Part shown: positions 32,032 through 42,710 of the stretch, piece by piece
Numbering within the stretch: the first letter of the stretch is position 1
How the letters are laid out: each line of letters starts with the position of its first letter
NCBI GenBank assembly: GCA_003013855.2
Contig: PVNU02002743.1
Location: 62,001-126,000 of the forward strand
Length of the DNA stretch: 64,000 bases
Direction of reading: 5' to 3'
From: Liriodendron chinense
Lineage: Eukaryota > Streptophyta > Magnoliopsida > Magnoliales > Magnoliaceae
Notes under the pieces: model-generated
Database searches by the model: none
Told to the model about the DNA's origin: nothing
What the model saw: only the letters and a program-made list of their open reading frames with translations
Program-made: the position numbers and the translations under genes

Positions 32032-35000
32032 ATGTCCCGTTGGGAACGTAATCATTCAAATCGTCTTCAATCTGAAGGTGGTTTAGTTGGACCACTGTCA
32101 GTCCATAGACAAGTCCGAAATTATCAAGAGCATCGTGAAAGTTTGGGGAGTATGGATCAAACACCCTTAAGGAATCCTCCCCCCCCCCCCCCCCCCCCCC
32201 CTACTCCAACCACAAACGCAAATCAGGAAGGAGTAGGAGAGAATGAGGTACATAATGTTCCTCCAATGAGATCACTACGGGATTACCTACAACCTGCTCG
32301 TACAATTACACCTTCTTGCATAGTTCTACCAGCTAACGGTGGGACCCTTGACATAAAACCGGGAGTAATCCAACTTTTACCTAAATTCCATGGGCTAGAC
32401 TCTGACCGCCCATACTTACACTTGCAAGAATTCGAAGAAGTGTTGGCCACCTTGCATTATCCCAATGTTTCTGGGGATACAATCAGACTTAAACTTTTTC
32501 CCTTCACCTTGAAAGAAAGAGCCAAAGATTGGCTTCACTCTCTTAGACCATATTCGATTGGGTCATGGGTTGAGATGAACCGGGAATTCTTGAAAAAGTT
32601 CTTCCCAGCTCATAAAACAAACACTCTTCGAAGGGCCATCATGAATTTCTCAGCTAAAGAGGGTGAATCATTCTTTCAATGTTGGGAAAGATTTAAGGAA
32701 CTCCTGCTTGCTTGCCCACATCATGGCTATGAGAGTTGGCGAATTATAAATTTTTTCAATGATGGATTAAGTTCTAATATGCGCCAATTTGTGGAAATGA
32801 TGTGCAATGGCGAGTTTATGAGTAAAAATCCAGATGATGCTTGGAGTTACTTGGACATGTTGGCTGAAAACGCCCAATCTTGGGACACCTCGGATAAACC
32901 CAAGAACCCCAAGCCTACTCAAGAGAAAGGAGGGATATATGTCCTTAAAGAGGAAGACGACGTAAATGCAAGGATAGCCAACCTCACAAGGAAGGTTGAG
33001 GCCATGGAACTTAGCAAAAATGGAGTTTCCAAGTCCAAGGAAGCTGTTGAAACCATATGTGGGATTTGTCTCACCGATTTACACGCTACGCAAGATTGTC
33101 CCACAATTCCTGCATTTAAGGAAGTGCTGCAAGAGACAGCCAATGCCACATATGGTTATCAACGGCCCTTCAATGGACCGGTAGGTAATACGTACAATGA
33201 GAGTTGGAAGAACCACCCGAATTTCAGTTGGAAGAATGCTCCAACGGGCAATCCTGCCAACTCCCAAAGAGGGCCACCCATGCAAAATATGGCCCCACCT
33301 CAATTCTCATTGGAGGATACCTTGAGAGCATTTATGCAAGGGCAAGCGCAAATAAATGAATCAAATCAACAAATGTTCCAAGAGCTGAAAGTCTCGGTTG
33401 ATGAGATTAAGGGATGCTTGAATGCTAGGGAAGGGACCTTTCCGGCCCAACCTCAGCCCAATCCAAAGCAAGTACATGAAGTGAGCATCCCTAATCCTTC
33501 CAACCAAAACATGGAGCAAGCTAAATCCATTACCACCCTTAGAAGTGGTAAACAAATTGACAAAACTATTCCGGTGAAGGCCGATGAGCCTAATGATCCG
33601 GTAAATTCTGAGGATGAAAATGGATCTAACCTAGCCCCACAACAACCGGAACGCATTTACAAGCCCATAGCACCATTCCCATCAAGATTGGTTGCCCCAA
33701 AATCTCTCCCAAATTCTCAAGATATTCTAGAGATTTTCAGACAAGTCAAGATCAATATCCCTTTGCTTGATGCCATCAAACAAATTCCCTCTTATGCCAA
33801 GTTTCTAAAAGACCTATGCACAACAAAACGCAAATATAATGTGCAGCAAAAGGCCTTCTTAACTGAGCAAGTGAGTGCCATCCTCACTCAAAAGACCCCC
33901 CCAAAATTCAAAGATCCCGGTAGTCCCACAGTTTCATGTATCATTGGAGACTACCGGATTGAACGTGCCTTGTTAGACTTGGGGGCGAGTGTGAACTTGA
34001 TCCCATACTCGGTATATGAGCAATTGGGCCTTGGTGAATTAAAACCCACCAAAACCACATTGCAACTCGCAGATAGATCTATCCGTGTACCGAGGGGGAT
34101 AGTTGAGGATGTTCTAGTCCAAGTTGACAAATTCTACTACCCGGTAGATTTTATAGTCTTGGACACACAACCGGTTTTGGATGCTAGCACCCAAATACCG
34201 GTGATATTAGGCCGCCCATTCCTTGCCACATCAAACGCAATCATCAATTGCCGGAATGGGGTGATGCAATTATCTTTTGGAAACATGACACTAGAGGTGA
34301 ATGTATTTCACCTGGGCAAAAGACATAGGGATGTCGATGATGATGAGTTCTTCGATGTAAACATGCTTGAAACCTTTGAAGAAGAAGAACTCCTCCAACT
34401 TGAACCACTAGAAAGTTTGGAGACATGCTTAGCACACTTCATGGATTCTAAAGACCCTATCATTAGTGAGATTGTGCATGCATTAAATATAGAAAGACCG
34501 GTAGTTGATACTAGCCGGTGGAGGCCCCATTTTGAAAAATTGCCACCAACCACATCAAGGCCTCTACCGTCTAGCATTAAACCACCGAAGCTTGACCTCA
34601 AACCATTGCCATCCGAGCTTAAATATGTATATCTGGGTCAAGAGGAAACTTTCCCAGTTGTCATTGCCTCCCACCTAGAAAAAGACCAAGAGCTCAAGTT
34701 GATTGAGTTACTCAAAAAACACCGGGAAGCCATAGGTTGGACAATAGCGGATCTCAAAGGGATAGATCCTTCGGTTTGCACTCACCGTATACACCTTGAA
34801 GAAAACGCAAAAACGACTAGACAACCTCAAAGACGGCTAAATCCAAACATGATGGAGGTTGTCAAAGCCGAGGTGTTAAAGCTATTGGATGTGGGTATCA
34901 TCTACCCCATCTCAGATAGCCAATGGGTGAGTCCTACCCAAGTTGTCCCCAAGAAATCCGGAATTACCATCATTGAAAATGCCAACAACGAGCTTATACC

Positions 35001-37485
35001 GACTAGGGTGACCACTGGTTGGCGTATGTGCATTGATTATAGGAAGCTCAATACGGTCACTAGGAAAGACCACTTTCCTCTCCCATTTATGGACCAAATT
35101 TTGGAGAGGTTGGCAGGCCATCCCTACTATTGCTTCCTAGATGGCTATTCTGGATACAACCAAATTGAGATAGCTCCGGAAGACCAAGAGAAAACCACAT
35201 TTACATGCCCGTTTGGTACCTTCGCCTACCGAAGGATGCCATTCAGATTATGCAATGCACCCGCCACATTCCAACGATGCATGTTGAGTATTTTCTCGGA
35301 CATGGTGGGTGAGTTTCTTGAGGTGTTCATGGATGACTTTTCTGTTTTTGGTTGTACATTTGATGAGTGCCTCGAGCACTTGAAGTTGGTCTTAATGAGG
35401 TGTGAGGAAAAGCAACTTGTATTAAACTGGGAAAAGTGCCATTTCATGGTACAAAGAGGAATAGTCCTTGGACACATCGTCTCGTCCAATGGAATAGAGG
35501 TAGACCGGGCGAAAATTGACATAATTTCCAATCTACCACCACCCAAAAGCATACACGATGTGCGGTCCTTCCTTGGACACGCCGGCTTCTATCGAAGGTT
35601 TATAAAAGACTTTAGTCACATCTCAAGGCCTTTATGCAACCTTCTACAAAAGGAGAACCAATTTGAGTGGAGTGCTAAATGTCAATTAGCTTTTTCAAAG
35701 CTAAAAGACATGTTGACAACCGCTCCTATCATGCAACCACCAGATTGGTCCATGCCTTTTGAGTTGATGTGCGATGCGAGCAATTTTGCTATTGGGGCAG
35801 TGTTAGGCCAAAAGAAAGATAAAAAGCCCCATGTCATCTACTACGCGAGTAGGACCTTGAATCCTGCCCAAGTTAATTATTCAACTACGGAGAAAGAGCT
35901 CCTAGCTGTCATCTTTGCCTTGGACAAATTCAGGCCATACTTAATAGGATCCAAAGTTATTGTTTATACGGATCATGCGGTGCTGAAATACCTTCTTTCT
36001 AAGAAGGATGCTAAGCCCCGTTTGCTAAGATGGATCCTACTCCTTCAAGAATTCGATTTGGAGATCAAAGATAAGAAGGGGGTAGAAAATGTGGTGGCGG
36101 ATCATCTATCCCGCCTAGTCCTACCAAATTCCATTGACGAGTCACCTATTGAGGACTCATTCCCTGATGAGCAACTCTTTGTTGCTATGCATGCACCATG
36201 GTACGCTGATATAACCAACTATCTTTCCACAGGTGCGATGCCGACTCATTGGACTGCGCAAGACAAACGTAAATTTCTAAGGGAAGTGCGCAGATTTTTC
36301 TGGGATGAACCTCTATTGTTTAAATATTGCCCAGACCAAATCATAAGGAGATGCGTCCCCGATGATGAACACAATTCAGTCATCTCCTTTTGTCATGATC
36401 AAGCATGTGGGGGTCATTTTTCAGCCAAGAAAACAACTGCAAAAATTCTGCAGTGTGGTTTTTATTGGCCCACATTATTTAAAGATACCCACGAGTTTTG
36501 CAAAGCTTGCGAGTGCTGCCAGAAGTTAGGAGGATTATCCCGTCGAAATATGATGCCCCTCACCCCAATTCAACATCTTGAAGTCTTTGACTGTTGGGGC
36601 ATCGATTTCATGGGACCATTCCCCTCATCTTTTGAACATGTCTATATTCTATTGGCCGTAGACTATGTGTCTAAATGGATAGAGGCTATCCCATGTAGAA
36701 CCAACGATCATCGTACGGTTCTCAAGTTTCTCAAAGAAAATATACTTTCTAGATTTGGGACACCTCGAGCCATTATTAGTGATGGTGGTTCTCACTTTTG
36801 CAATAGACCTTTTGAAACTTTGATGAAGAAATATGGTATTAGGCACAAAGTGAGTACCCCATACCACCCACAAACAAGTGGACAAGCTGAAATCTCCAAT
36901 AGGGAAATTAAGCAGATTTTAGAAAAAACGGTGAGACCGGATCGCAAGGATTGGTCCCTACGATTAGATGATGCACTTTGGGCTCACCGTACTGCCTACA
37001 AGACACCCATTGGAATGTCCCCTTATAGACTTGTCTATGGGAAAGCTTGTCACCTGCCTGTGGAGATAGAACACAAAGCCTATTGGGCAATTCGGGCCCT
37101 AAATTTTGACATAGACAGGGCTAGCTCGCTTCGCAAACTTCAATTAAATGAGCTTGATGAGATCCGGAACGATGCATATGAGAATTCGAGAATTTACAAG
37201 AGCAAGATGAAGGCCTTTCATGACAAACACATCTTAAGGAAATCTTTCCATAAAGGACAGAAAGTGCTCTTGTATAATGCCCGACTTCATCTTTTTCCGG
37301 GAAAATTACGATCTCGATGGACCGGCCCATATATTGTTAAAGAAGTTTTTCCTCATGGGGCTGTTGAGATTGAGAATGCAGCAAATGGTGACTGTTTCAA
37401 AGTGAATGGACAACGCCTTAAACCATTTGTTGAGAAATTTGATTCAGAGGACATGTCCATCTCCCTGAATGATCCTGTCTATTAG
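32032..37485 (+). CDS. Gag-Pol polyprotein of element A (Athila, Ty3/gypsy), intact
   Basis: A single 1817-codon frame with the start ATG 230 bp after the PBS. Order: polyproline run (~residues 50-60); retrotransposon Gag core with CWERFKELLLACPHHGYE (~120-260); zinc knuckle CGICLTDLHATQDC (~343-356); aspartic protease with DLGAS (Asp ~649); reverse transcriptase with CIDYRKLN and FMDD (~1099-1102); RNase H (Asp ~1248 in CDAS, then EKELL and TDH); integrase HHCC finger (first His ~1455), then Asp ~1525, Asp ~1584 and Glu ~1620, a DD35E spacing; C-terminal GPYIV domain. These activities package the RNA, mature the proteins, copy RNA to DNA and insert it. No stops. The proline run rests on a 23-base C homopolymer (32179-32201), a place where the frame is fragile. 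Confidence 0.96.
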   Translation: MSRWERNHSNRLQSEGGLVGPLSVHRQVRNYQEHRESLGSMDQTPLRNPPPPPPPPPTPTTNANQEGVGENEVHNVPPMRSLRDYLQPARTITPSCIVLPANGGTLDIKPGVIQLLPKFHGLDSDRPYLHLQEFEEVLATLHYPNVSGDTIRLKLFPFTLKERAKDWLHSLRPYSIGSWVEMNREFLKKFFPAHKTNTLRRAIMNFSAKEGESFFQCWERFKELLLACPHHGYESWRIINFFNDGLSSNMRQFVEMMCNGEFMSKNPDDAWSYLDMLAENAQSWDTSDKPKNPKPTQEKGGIYVLKEEDDVNARIANLTRKVEAMELSKNGVSKSKEAVETICGICLTDLHATQDCPTIPAFKEVLQETANATYGYQRPFNGPVGNTYNESWKNHPNFSWKNAPTGNPANSQRGPPMQNMAPPQFSLEDTLRAFMQGQAQINESNQQMFQELKVSVDEIKGCLNAREGTFPAQPQPNPKQVHEVSIPNPSNQNMEQAKSITTLRSGKQIDKTIPVKADEPNDPVNSEDENGSNLAPQQPERIYKPIAPFPSRLVAPKSLPNSQDILEIFRQVKINIPLLDAIKQIPSYAKFLKDLCTTKRKYNVQQKAFLTEQVSAILTQKTPPKFKDPGSPTVSCIIGDYRIERALLDLGASVNLIPYSVYEQLGLGELKPTKTTLQLADRSIRVPRGIVEDVLVQVDKFYYPVDFIVLDTQPVLDASTQIPVILGRPFLATSNAIINCRNGVMQLSFGNMTLEVNVFHLGKRHRDVDDDEFFDVNMLETFEEEELLQLEPLESLETCLAHFMDSKDPIISEIVHALNIERPVVDTSRWRPHFEKLPPTTSRPLPSSIKPPKLDLKPLPSELKYVYLGQEETFPVVIASHLEKDQELKLIELLKKHREAIGWTIADLKGIDPSVCTHRIHLEENAKTTRQPQRRLNPNMMEVVKAEVLKLLDVGIIYPISDSQWVSPTQVVPKKSGITIIENANNELIPTRVTTGWRMCIDYRKLNTVTRKDHFPLPFMDQILERLAGHPYYCFLDGYSGYNQIEIAPEDQEKTTFTCPFGTFAYRRMPFRLCNAPATFQRCMLSIFSDMVGEFLEVFMDDFSVFGCTFDECLEHLKLVLMRCEEKQLVLNWEKCHFMVQRGIVLGHIVSSNGIEVDRAKIDIISNLPPPKSIHDVRSFLGHAGFYRRFIKDFSHISRPLCNLLQKENQFEWSAKCQLAFSKLKDMLTTAPIMQPPDWSMPFELMCDASNFAIGAVLGQKKDKKPHVIYYASRTLNPAQVNYSTTEKELLAVIFALDKFRPYLIGSKVIVYTDHAVLKYLLSKKDAKPRLLRWILLLQEFDLEIKDKKGVENVVADHLSRLVLPNSIDESPIEDSFPDEQLFVAMHAPWYADITNYLSTGAMPTHWTAQDKRKFLREVRRFFWDEPLLFKYCPDQIIRRCVPDDEHNSVISFCHDQACGGHFSAKKTTAKILQCGFYWPTLFKDTHEFCKACECCQKLGGLSRRNMMPLTPIQHLEVFDCWGIDFMGPFPSSFEHVYILLAVDYVSKWIEAIPCRTNDHRTVLKFLKENILSRFGTPRAIISDGGSHFCNRPFETLMKKYGIRHKVSTPYHPQTSGQAEISNREIKQILEKTVRPDRKDWSLRLDDALWAHRTAYKTPIGMSPYRLVYGKACHLPVEIEHKAYWAIRALNFDIDRASSLRKLQLNELDEIRNDAYENSRIYKSKMKAFHDKHILRKSFHKGQKVLLYNARLHLFPGKLRSRWTGPYIVKEVFPHGAVEIENAANGDCFKVNGQRLKPFVEKFDSEDMSISLNDPVY

Positions 37486-38610
37486 GATTATTGATCTCCT
37501 AGTCTGATGGAGGTATAGCATAGGTAGGTTTAGTTTTGTTTTACTGTTTTAGTAGGATTTAGTTGTTGGAATTTCAGACCTCCATGATCGCTCTCTCAGG
37601 CACTATTGATTCTCACTCTCTCATATTTTACCATAGTTCTCATGTTCATGCTAACTAACTATCTTTTTACATTGAGGACAATGCAAGATTTGGTTGGGGG
37701 GTGAGATGAGATCTCTCATCTAGCATATTGCAACATTTCAAGCTTCATATGCACAAATTTTTTTTCAAATTTTCTAACATCTCAAAACTCTTTTAGAAAA
37801 TTTTGTTTCTATACATTCACGAGGCTATGAGTAGAAGAGGAGGAGAAACGAAGTGTGTGATGTTGTAGTCTTGAATTTCTTCCAACATAATGGCTTTATA
37901 TGTTAATTCCCCTATTGTTGTGATTGGTAGAAAATTTGAACACCTTTACACCAAGTTCACATTACACGATTTTCATGAGTGACAGGTTTATGTGATTTGT
38001 GGATTAGCTAGACTTTGGTTTAGAGGTGTTGAGCAGCCAAGCCGGGGTATTTTGTCCATCCTTGTCCATGGGAAAATAATGAAAGATATGGATTTCTAAA
38101 AATCCTATCTAAGTTAAAAGAAAAAGGAAAGAAAGGATGAAATCGGGAAGGAAAGAAAAATGGTGGAAAATTCCGAAAAGGGCTACCTATTACCAACCGG
38201 GGGATGGTCGAACCGTAACCAAAGCCGGAAATGGGACGTAGTGTGAAAGCCGTCGGAAGGACGGTAAGACAAATTCCTGTCATAGGCTTGCTGTTGCTCT
38301 GTGCACCTTAAAATCCTTGGTCTACTTAATCTATGAAGAAGATGATTCCAGGAACTCATGAGATGATCTTTCACTATGCACATTAGGTGGAATTTGTTCG
38401 AGTTCTTCTATTTATCAATCAATCAGCGAGAATTACATGTAAACACTTCTTATGTTTTGAGATTCCAAGGTTCAGCTTCTAACACCTAATTTTTCCAAAT
38501 TTTACACTTATACATCTTGGAATGAATAGAAACATGGTTTCTGGAAGAGGGTTGGATTTGGAGGTTTGAAACTGTTTCACGCATGTTTTGCTCGGGACTA
38601 GCAAAAAGCT
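37486..38610 (+). other. Non-coding 3' region of element A
   Basis: No env-like ORF or other gene. A PPT-like word GGTTGGGGGGTG lies at 37692-37703 after ACATTGAGGACAATGCAAGA. Much of the rest is conserved with both B elements on the opposite strand. Short frames here are not credible. Confidence 0.75.
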
Positions 38611-38622
38611 GGTTGGGGGGTG
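38611..38622 (+). promoter_or_regulatory. Polypurine tract of element A
   Basis: GGTTGGGGGGTG directly precedes the 3' LTR at 38623. It is identical to the internal word at 37692-37703. Confidence 0.85.
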
Positions 38623-40066
38623 TGTTGAACCTCCAATTTATACATTGCATTGCCCATTTCATGACAACGTTGCATGATTTTCATGGTTTAAAGGCCCACC
38701 TAACATATGTTTTTGTGATTATAGGGATGAGAGTGGATTTTATCAAATTGGAGCCAAAAGAATGTATTTGAAGCTATTGCATGAAGTTTTAGGATGGACC
38801 AAAGAAAGAAGAAGAAAGAGAGAGAAAAGAGGATGAAGAAAAGAAGAAAAAGCTGAAGAATAACAAGGCTGACCGGTCGTCCGACCGGTCAGACACATCA
38901 GAAAGGAGCAATAGAAGAAGGCCGACCGGTCAAGACCGGTCGGCCATGAAGGCAGAGGACATTGAGGAAGGGCCGACCGGTCATGACCGGTCGGCTATAG
39001 GCTCTGGACGAAAAGGAAACAAAGCCCGACCGGTCATGACCGGTCGGGCATGCACGCTGAATGAGTGGGAGGTCAGTCCGACCGGTCTTGACCGGTCGGC
39101 TGCACCCACTGGATGTTTAAAAAAAAAAAAAAGAGCTGGTCCGACCGGTCACGACCGGTCGGCCCTGCGTAAGAAGACTCCTTTCTAAATTGGGACTCCG
39201 AAAATTGCTGCGCAATGCGAAGGCTTTCGCAGAATCCGACGCAAGGGGGGCTTGTTGCTATAAAAGGCCACCTAGGGGCTCTCCCTAAGATATCAGAGAA
39301 GAGAAGGAACGTGAGTTTGGAGGCTGAAGGCGACTGTGGAGCGTCTGCAACATCTATTTTCGGGTTTTTCTAGTTTTATGCTTTATTTTTGAGTTTTTAG
39401 TTGTAGCATGACTATGCTCGGCTAAAACCTCTCAGCTAAGGCTGAGAGGTGAAGCTTGTAGCCAGTTCTATGTTAATTTCAGTTTGATTCAAGTATTTTT
39501 AATTCAAAGTTGATTTTTCTTATGTTTCAGTCCAATAAGTGGTAGTTTGAGATGTCTTATCTGAGTTCATGTGCTCCGGACATGAATTCCTTTTAATTCT
39601 CTGAGATTATCACAGGTTGCTTGTTTAGATTCGAATTATAGTAATCCTTGAGCAGGCCATAGTCCATAGGCATGGCTGTTACTCTGCAGGCTATGAATTT
39701 GAATTCTACATTGATTGAATGGACTTGAACTTGGAAGTTCAACTTGAATTGGATGAATGTGTGTGAATGCTTTACTTTCCAACTAGATGAGAGATAGGAC
39801 TTCAAATCTAGTTGTGTTCTCTATTTGGATTGACTGAATTGACATAGGATTGCTACAAGTGGATCCTTGAAAGCCTTGGTGCATTATATCTCTGATTTTT
39901 CATTAAGTTACTGTTTTAATTAAAACATCCCATTGAATTTGAATTTACTCTATTAAACTGACTAACTGGAGTAATTAGGAAGCTGTTACTTTTTCCCTGT
40001 GGATCGACCTCGGTCTTACCGAGATTTATTACTACATCGCAGCCTTACACTTGAGGCGAGCGAACA
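38623..40066 (+). repeat. Element A 3' LTR (1444 bp)
   Basis: Uninterrupted LTR. Palindrome array at 38866-39166; TATA box TATAAAAG at 39259-39266; a perfect 10-bp stem-loop (ACCTCTCAGC, loop TAAG, GCTGAGAGGT) at 39427-39450; U5 hairpin CTCGGTCTTACCGAG near the end; terminal GCGAACA. Confidence 0.94.
38866..39166. repeat. Palindrome array, six units (element A 3' LTR)
   Basis: GACCGGTC starts at 38871, 38924, 38975, 39028, 39080 and 39143, each followed two bases later by a second GACCGGTC. The last unit ends about 100 bp before the TATA box. Confidence 0.92.
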
Positions 40067-40071
40067 CTAGA

Positions 40072-42143
40072 ACATCCTCTATCATTCCTCTCGGTATCCT
40101 GATGGATCTATCAGCAAGTTGGAGTGTGGTTTTGGTGGGTTTCAATTCACCTAACCCAAGTTGTTCGTAGACCGAATATGGAATGAGATTCACACTTGCC
40201 CCCAAGTCGAGTAGGGCTTGTTTGATCCGGTAGTCTCCTATGATGCATGAGATGGTTGGACTACCCGGATCCTTGTATTTTTGGGGCACCTCTTGTTTGA
40301 TGATGGCGCTCAAATTCTCAGTCAAAAGAATTTTGTTGTGAACGTTGTGTTTCCTTTTTACTGTACACAATTCCTTTAGAAATTTGGCATAAGATGGTAT
40401 TTGTTTTATTGCATCCAATAGCGGGATGTTGATCTTCACCTGCTTAAAAACTTGCAGAATCTCCAGATTTTTATCTAAAGGTTTAGGTGAAATGAACCTT
40501 TGTGGAAATGGGGCAACCGGCTTGTATTGTCTTTCCGGTTCTTTCTCTTGGGGAATATTGTTTGGGCTATCATCCTCTTTGGGAATTTTCAGATCCTTAG
40601 GCGTTGGAGCCTTCACCGGATTAGATTTGTCAATTTCTTTCCCACTTCTCAAAGTGGTGATAGCTTGGACATGTTCCGTATGGTGGGAGGATGAGCTTGC
40701 ATCTTGTATCTCATACTGGGTCCTTGGGTTAGGAAGAGGCTGAGCAGGAAGTGTGCCCTTCTCTCTAACACTAAGGTGAGCTTCAACTCTAGCCAGAGAT
40801 GTTTTCAATTCATTGATGGCTTGGTTTGAATTTTGATTGAATTTTAATTGCTCTTGCATGAACCCATCTATTTTTAGAGAATTTGTCTTGTTATACTCAT
40901 TATGGACTGATACGAATGCACCCACCATCTCTTCTAGTGATACTTTTGGAGTGTTGTTTGCATTTGCATTGGGTCCATTCCTCCAACTGAAGTTGGGATG
41001 GTTCTTCCAATTAGGATTAAACGTGTTTGAGTTTGGAGCACCATATTGCTGTTGATAACTGTTTATAGCATTTGTTTGTTCTTTTAAGATGCCTTGGACT
41101 GCTGAAATCGTGGGACAATCTTGTGTAGCGTGTTGATTTCCAGCACAAATTCCACAAACAATTTCAACGTCAGTGGAGTTGATTGTTTCTCCTTTCCTTA
41201 ATTCCATGGCTTCGACCTTTCTTGTGAGGCTAGCCAACCGTTCACTTATACTATCTTCTTCTGATAAGACATACATTCCTCCCTTCTCCTTTTGTTGGCC
41301 AGTCTTGGAATTTGTTGGTTTAGATGTATCCCAAGACTGTGCACTCTCAGCCAATTCTTCCAAATAATCCCATGCTTCATCAGCTTCCTTATTCATGAAC
41401 TCCCCATTACACATCATCTCTACAAATTGGCGCATGGGTGAAGTCAGTCCTTCATAGAAAAAGCTTATAACCCGCCAAATTTCATAGCCATGATGTGGGC
41501 ATGCGTTTAATAGGTCCTTAAACCTCTCCCAACATTGGAAAAAGGTTTCATCTTCCTTTTGGGCAAAGTTCATGATAAGGCGCTTCAACATATTCGTTTT
41601 GTAAGTAGGGAAGAATTTCTTTATGAATTCTCTGTCCATATCAGTCCATGCACCAATTGATCTTGGCCTCAATGCATAAAGCCAACCCTTAGCTTTATCT
41701 TTAAGAGTGAAAGGGAAGAATTTAAGTCTCACCACATCTTCCGTTACGTTTGCAAAGTGCATGGTGGTGATTACCTCGTCAAACTCTTTAAGGTGCTGAT
41801 AAGCACTTTCACTATCTAATCCATGGAATTTAGGGAGAAGTTGAATCACTCCCGGCTTCAAATCTACGTTCCCTGCATTTGATGGAAATACTATGCATGA
41901 GGGAGTGCTCGTTCTTGCAGGTTGCAAGAAATCACGTAGAGTCCTAGGTGGGGGAACATCCTCAACCAAATTCTCCCCTGTTTCAGTTTGATTTTGGACC
42001 GGGTTAGGTTGATTTGCAGCCATATTTTCAGATAAAATTGGAGAGTCTAGATGTCTCCTAGCACGTGGCTCTCTATCAATTCCTTCTACTATCCCCCCTT
42101 CACTTATGAGTCGGTTATTGGAATCCCGAGCCCAATGTGGCAT
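40072..42143 (-). pseudogene. B-II gag and protease N-terminal part (cut by element A)
   Basis: Starts MPHWARDSNNRLISEGG at 42143. Gag core with FQCWERFKDLLNACPHHGYE; zinc knuckle CGICAGNQHATQDC; a long hydrophilic linker; then the conserved pre-protease segment (FKQVKINIPLLDAIKQIPSYAKFL) and the protease DLGASVNLIPYS motif. It is open from the start codon to the element A junction at 40067-40071, after RGMIEDVLV. A few apparent extra codons beyond this come from the element A LTR. The rest of the polyprotein is at 28838-25472. This half has no stops; the pseudogene call rests on the split and on the breaks downstream. Confidence 0.9.
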
Positions 42144-42686
42144 GCAAAACCAAAAATAAGAAACAGAAAGAAAGAAGAATTCTTCCTCCCTTTTCTTTAC
42201 TCTTCTCTAAGACCGAAGCATAAGGTGTCTTGCAATGGCTAGGCCAGAAGCAAGGATAGAGACTGATTTCTCCTGGTCAATAGGGGTTCAGAGAACTCCC
42301 CACCCACTCTTTGAATCTTTTGAGAAAAAATACAGAAAAAGGAGAAAGAGGAGTAGAGATGAGAAAAGAAATCTCTGAGCACAAGGTGATCCAAGACGGC
42401 AGAGCCGACCAATAGGAATCTAGGTGGCAAAAAGGCCGACCTTTTAGAGATCCAAAAGGAGTCTCCACCCACTCTACAAGAGATGAATAAGATAGGAATG
42501 AATAGGAGAAGGAGAAGAGTAAGGTTTAGAAAGATAGAACCTGATTCGCACTTAAAATCCTTGTATCTTCTTCAGCTTCCTAGAAATCCCTGAAAAGAAA
42601 AATCAAATAAACAAACTAGGTTAGTCCTAAAATCCTAAAAATCCTAAATAGATACTAATTTCAGAAATTTGTGAAAACCGTCAAGG
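42144..42686 (-). other. 5' leader of B-II
   Basis: About 540 nt between PBS and gag, against 230 nt in element A. It contains a 77-codon upstream frame (42472-42239, starting MGGDSFWISKR) that is also present, with a few changes, in the B-I leader. No known domain. Confidence 0.6.
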
Positions 42687-42704
42687 TCCCCGGCAACGGC
42701 GCCA
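42687..42704 (-). promoter_or_regulatory. Primer binding site of B-II, tRNA-Asp
   Basis: All 18 bases match the tRNA-Asp 3' end (on the + strand TCCCCGGCAACGGCGCCA), 6 bp from the LTR at 42711. Confidence 0.92.
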
Positions 42705-42710
42705 AAAACT

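Larger units (their letters stand above)
28844..40066 (+). mobile_element. Athila-lineage element A, complete and recent
   Basis: TSD CTAGA lies at 28839-28843 and 40067-40071. The uninterrupted target, GGACTAGAACATCC, is seen in B-I at 46224. LTRs start TGTTGAACCTCC and end GCGAGCGAACA; the 5' LTR (1443 bp after removing an insertion) and the 3' LTR (1444 bp) differ at only about six positions by eye. PBS at 31784-31801, a single intact gag-pol frame at 32032-37485, a non-coding 3' region and a PPT at 38611-38622. It is the only element here with an uncorrupted polyprotein. It lacks the env-like ORF of some Athila elements. Confidence 0.95.

Noticed and set aside
40032..40071. Extra codons after RGMIEDVLV in the B-II gag-protease frame
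   Set aside because: They are element A LTR sequence read on the opposite strand past the insertion joint.
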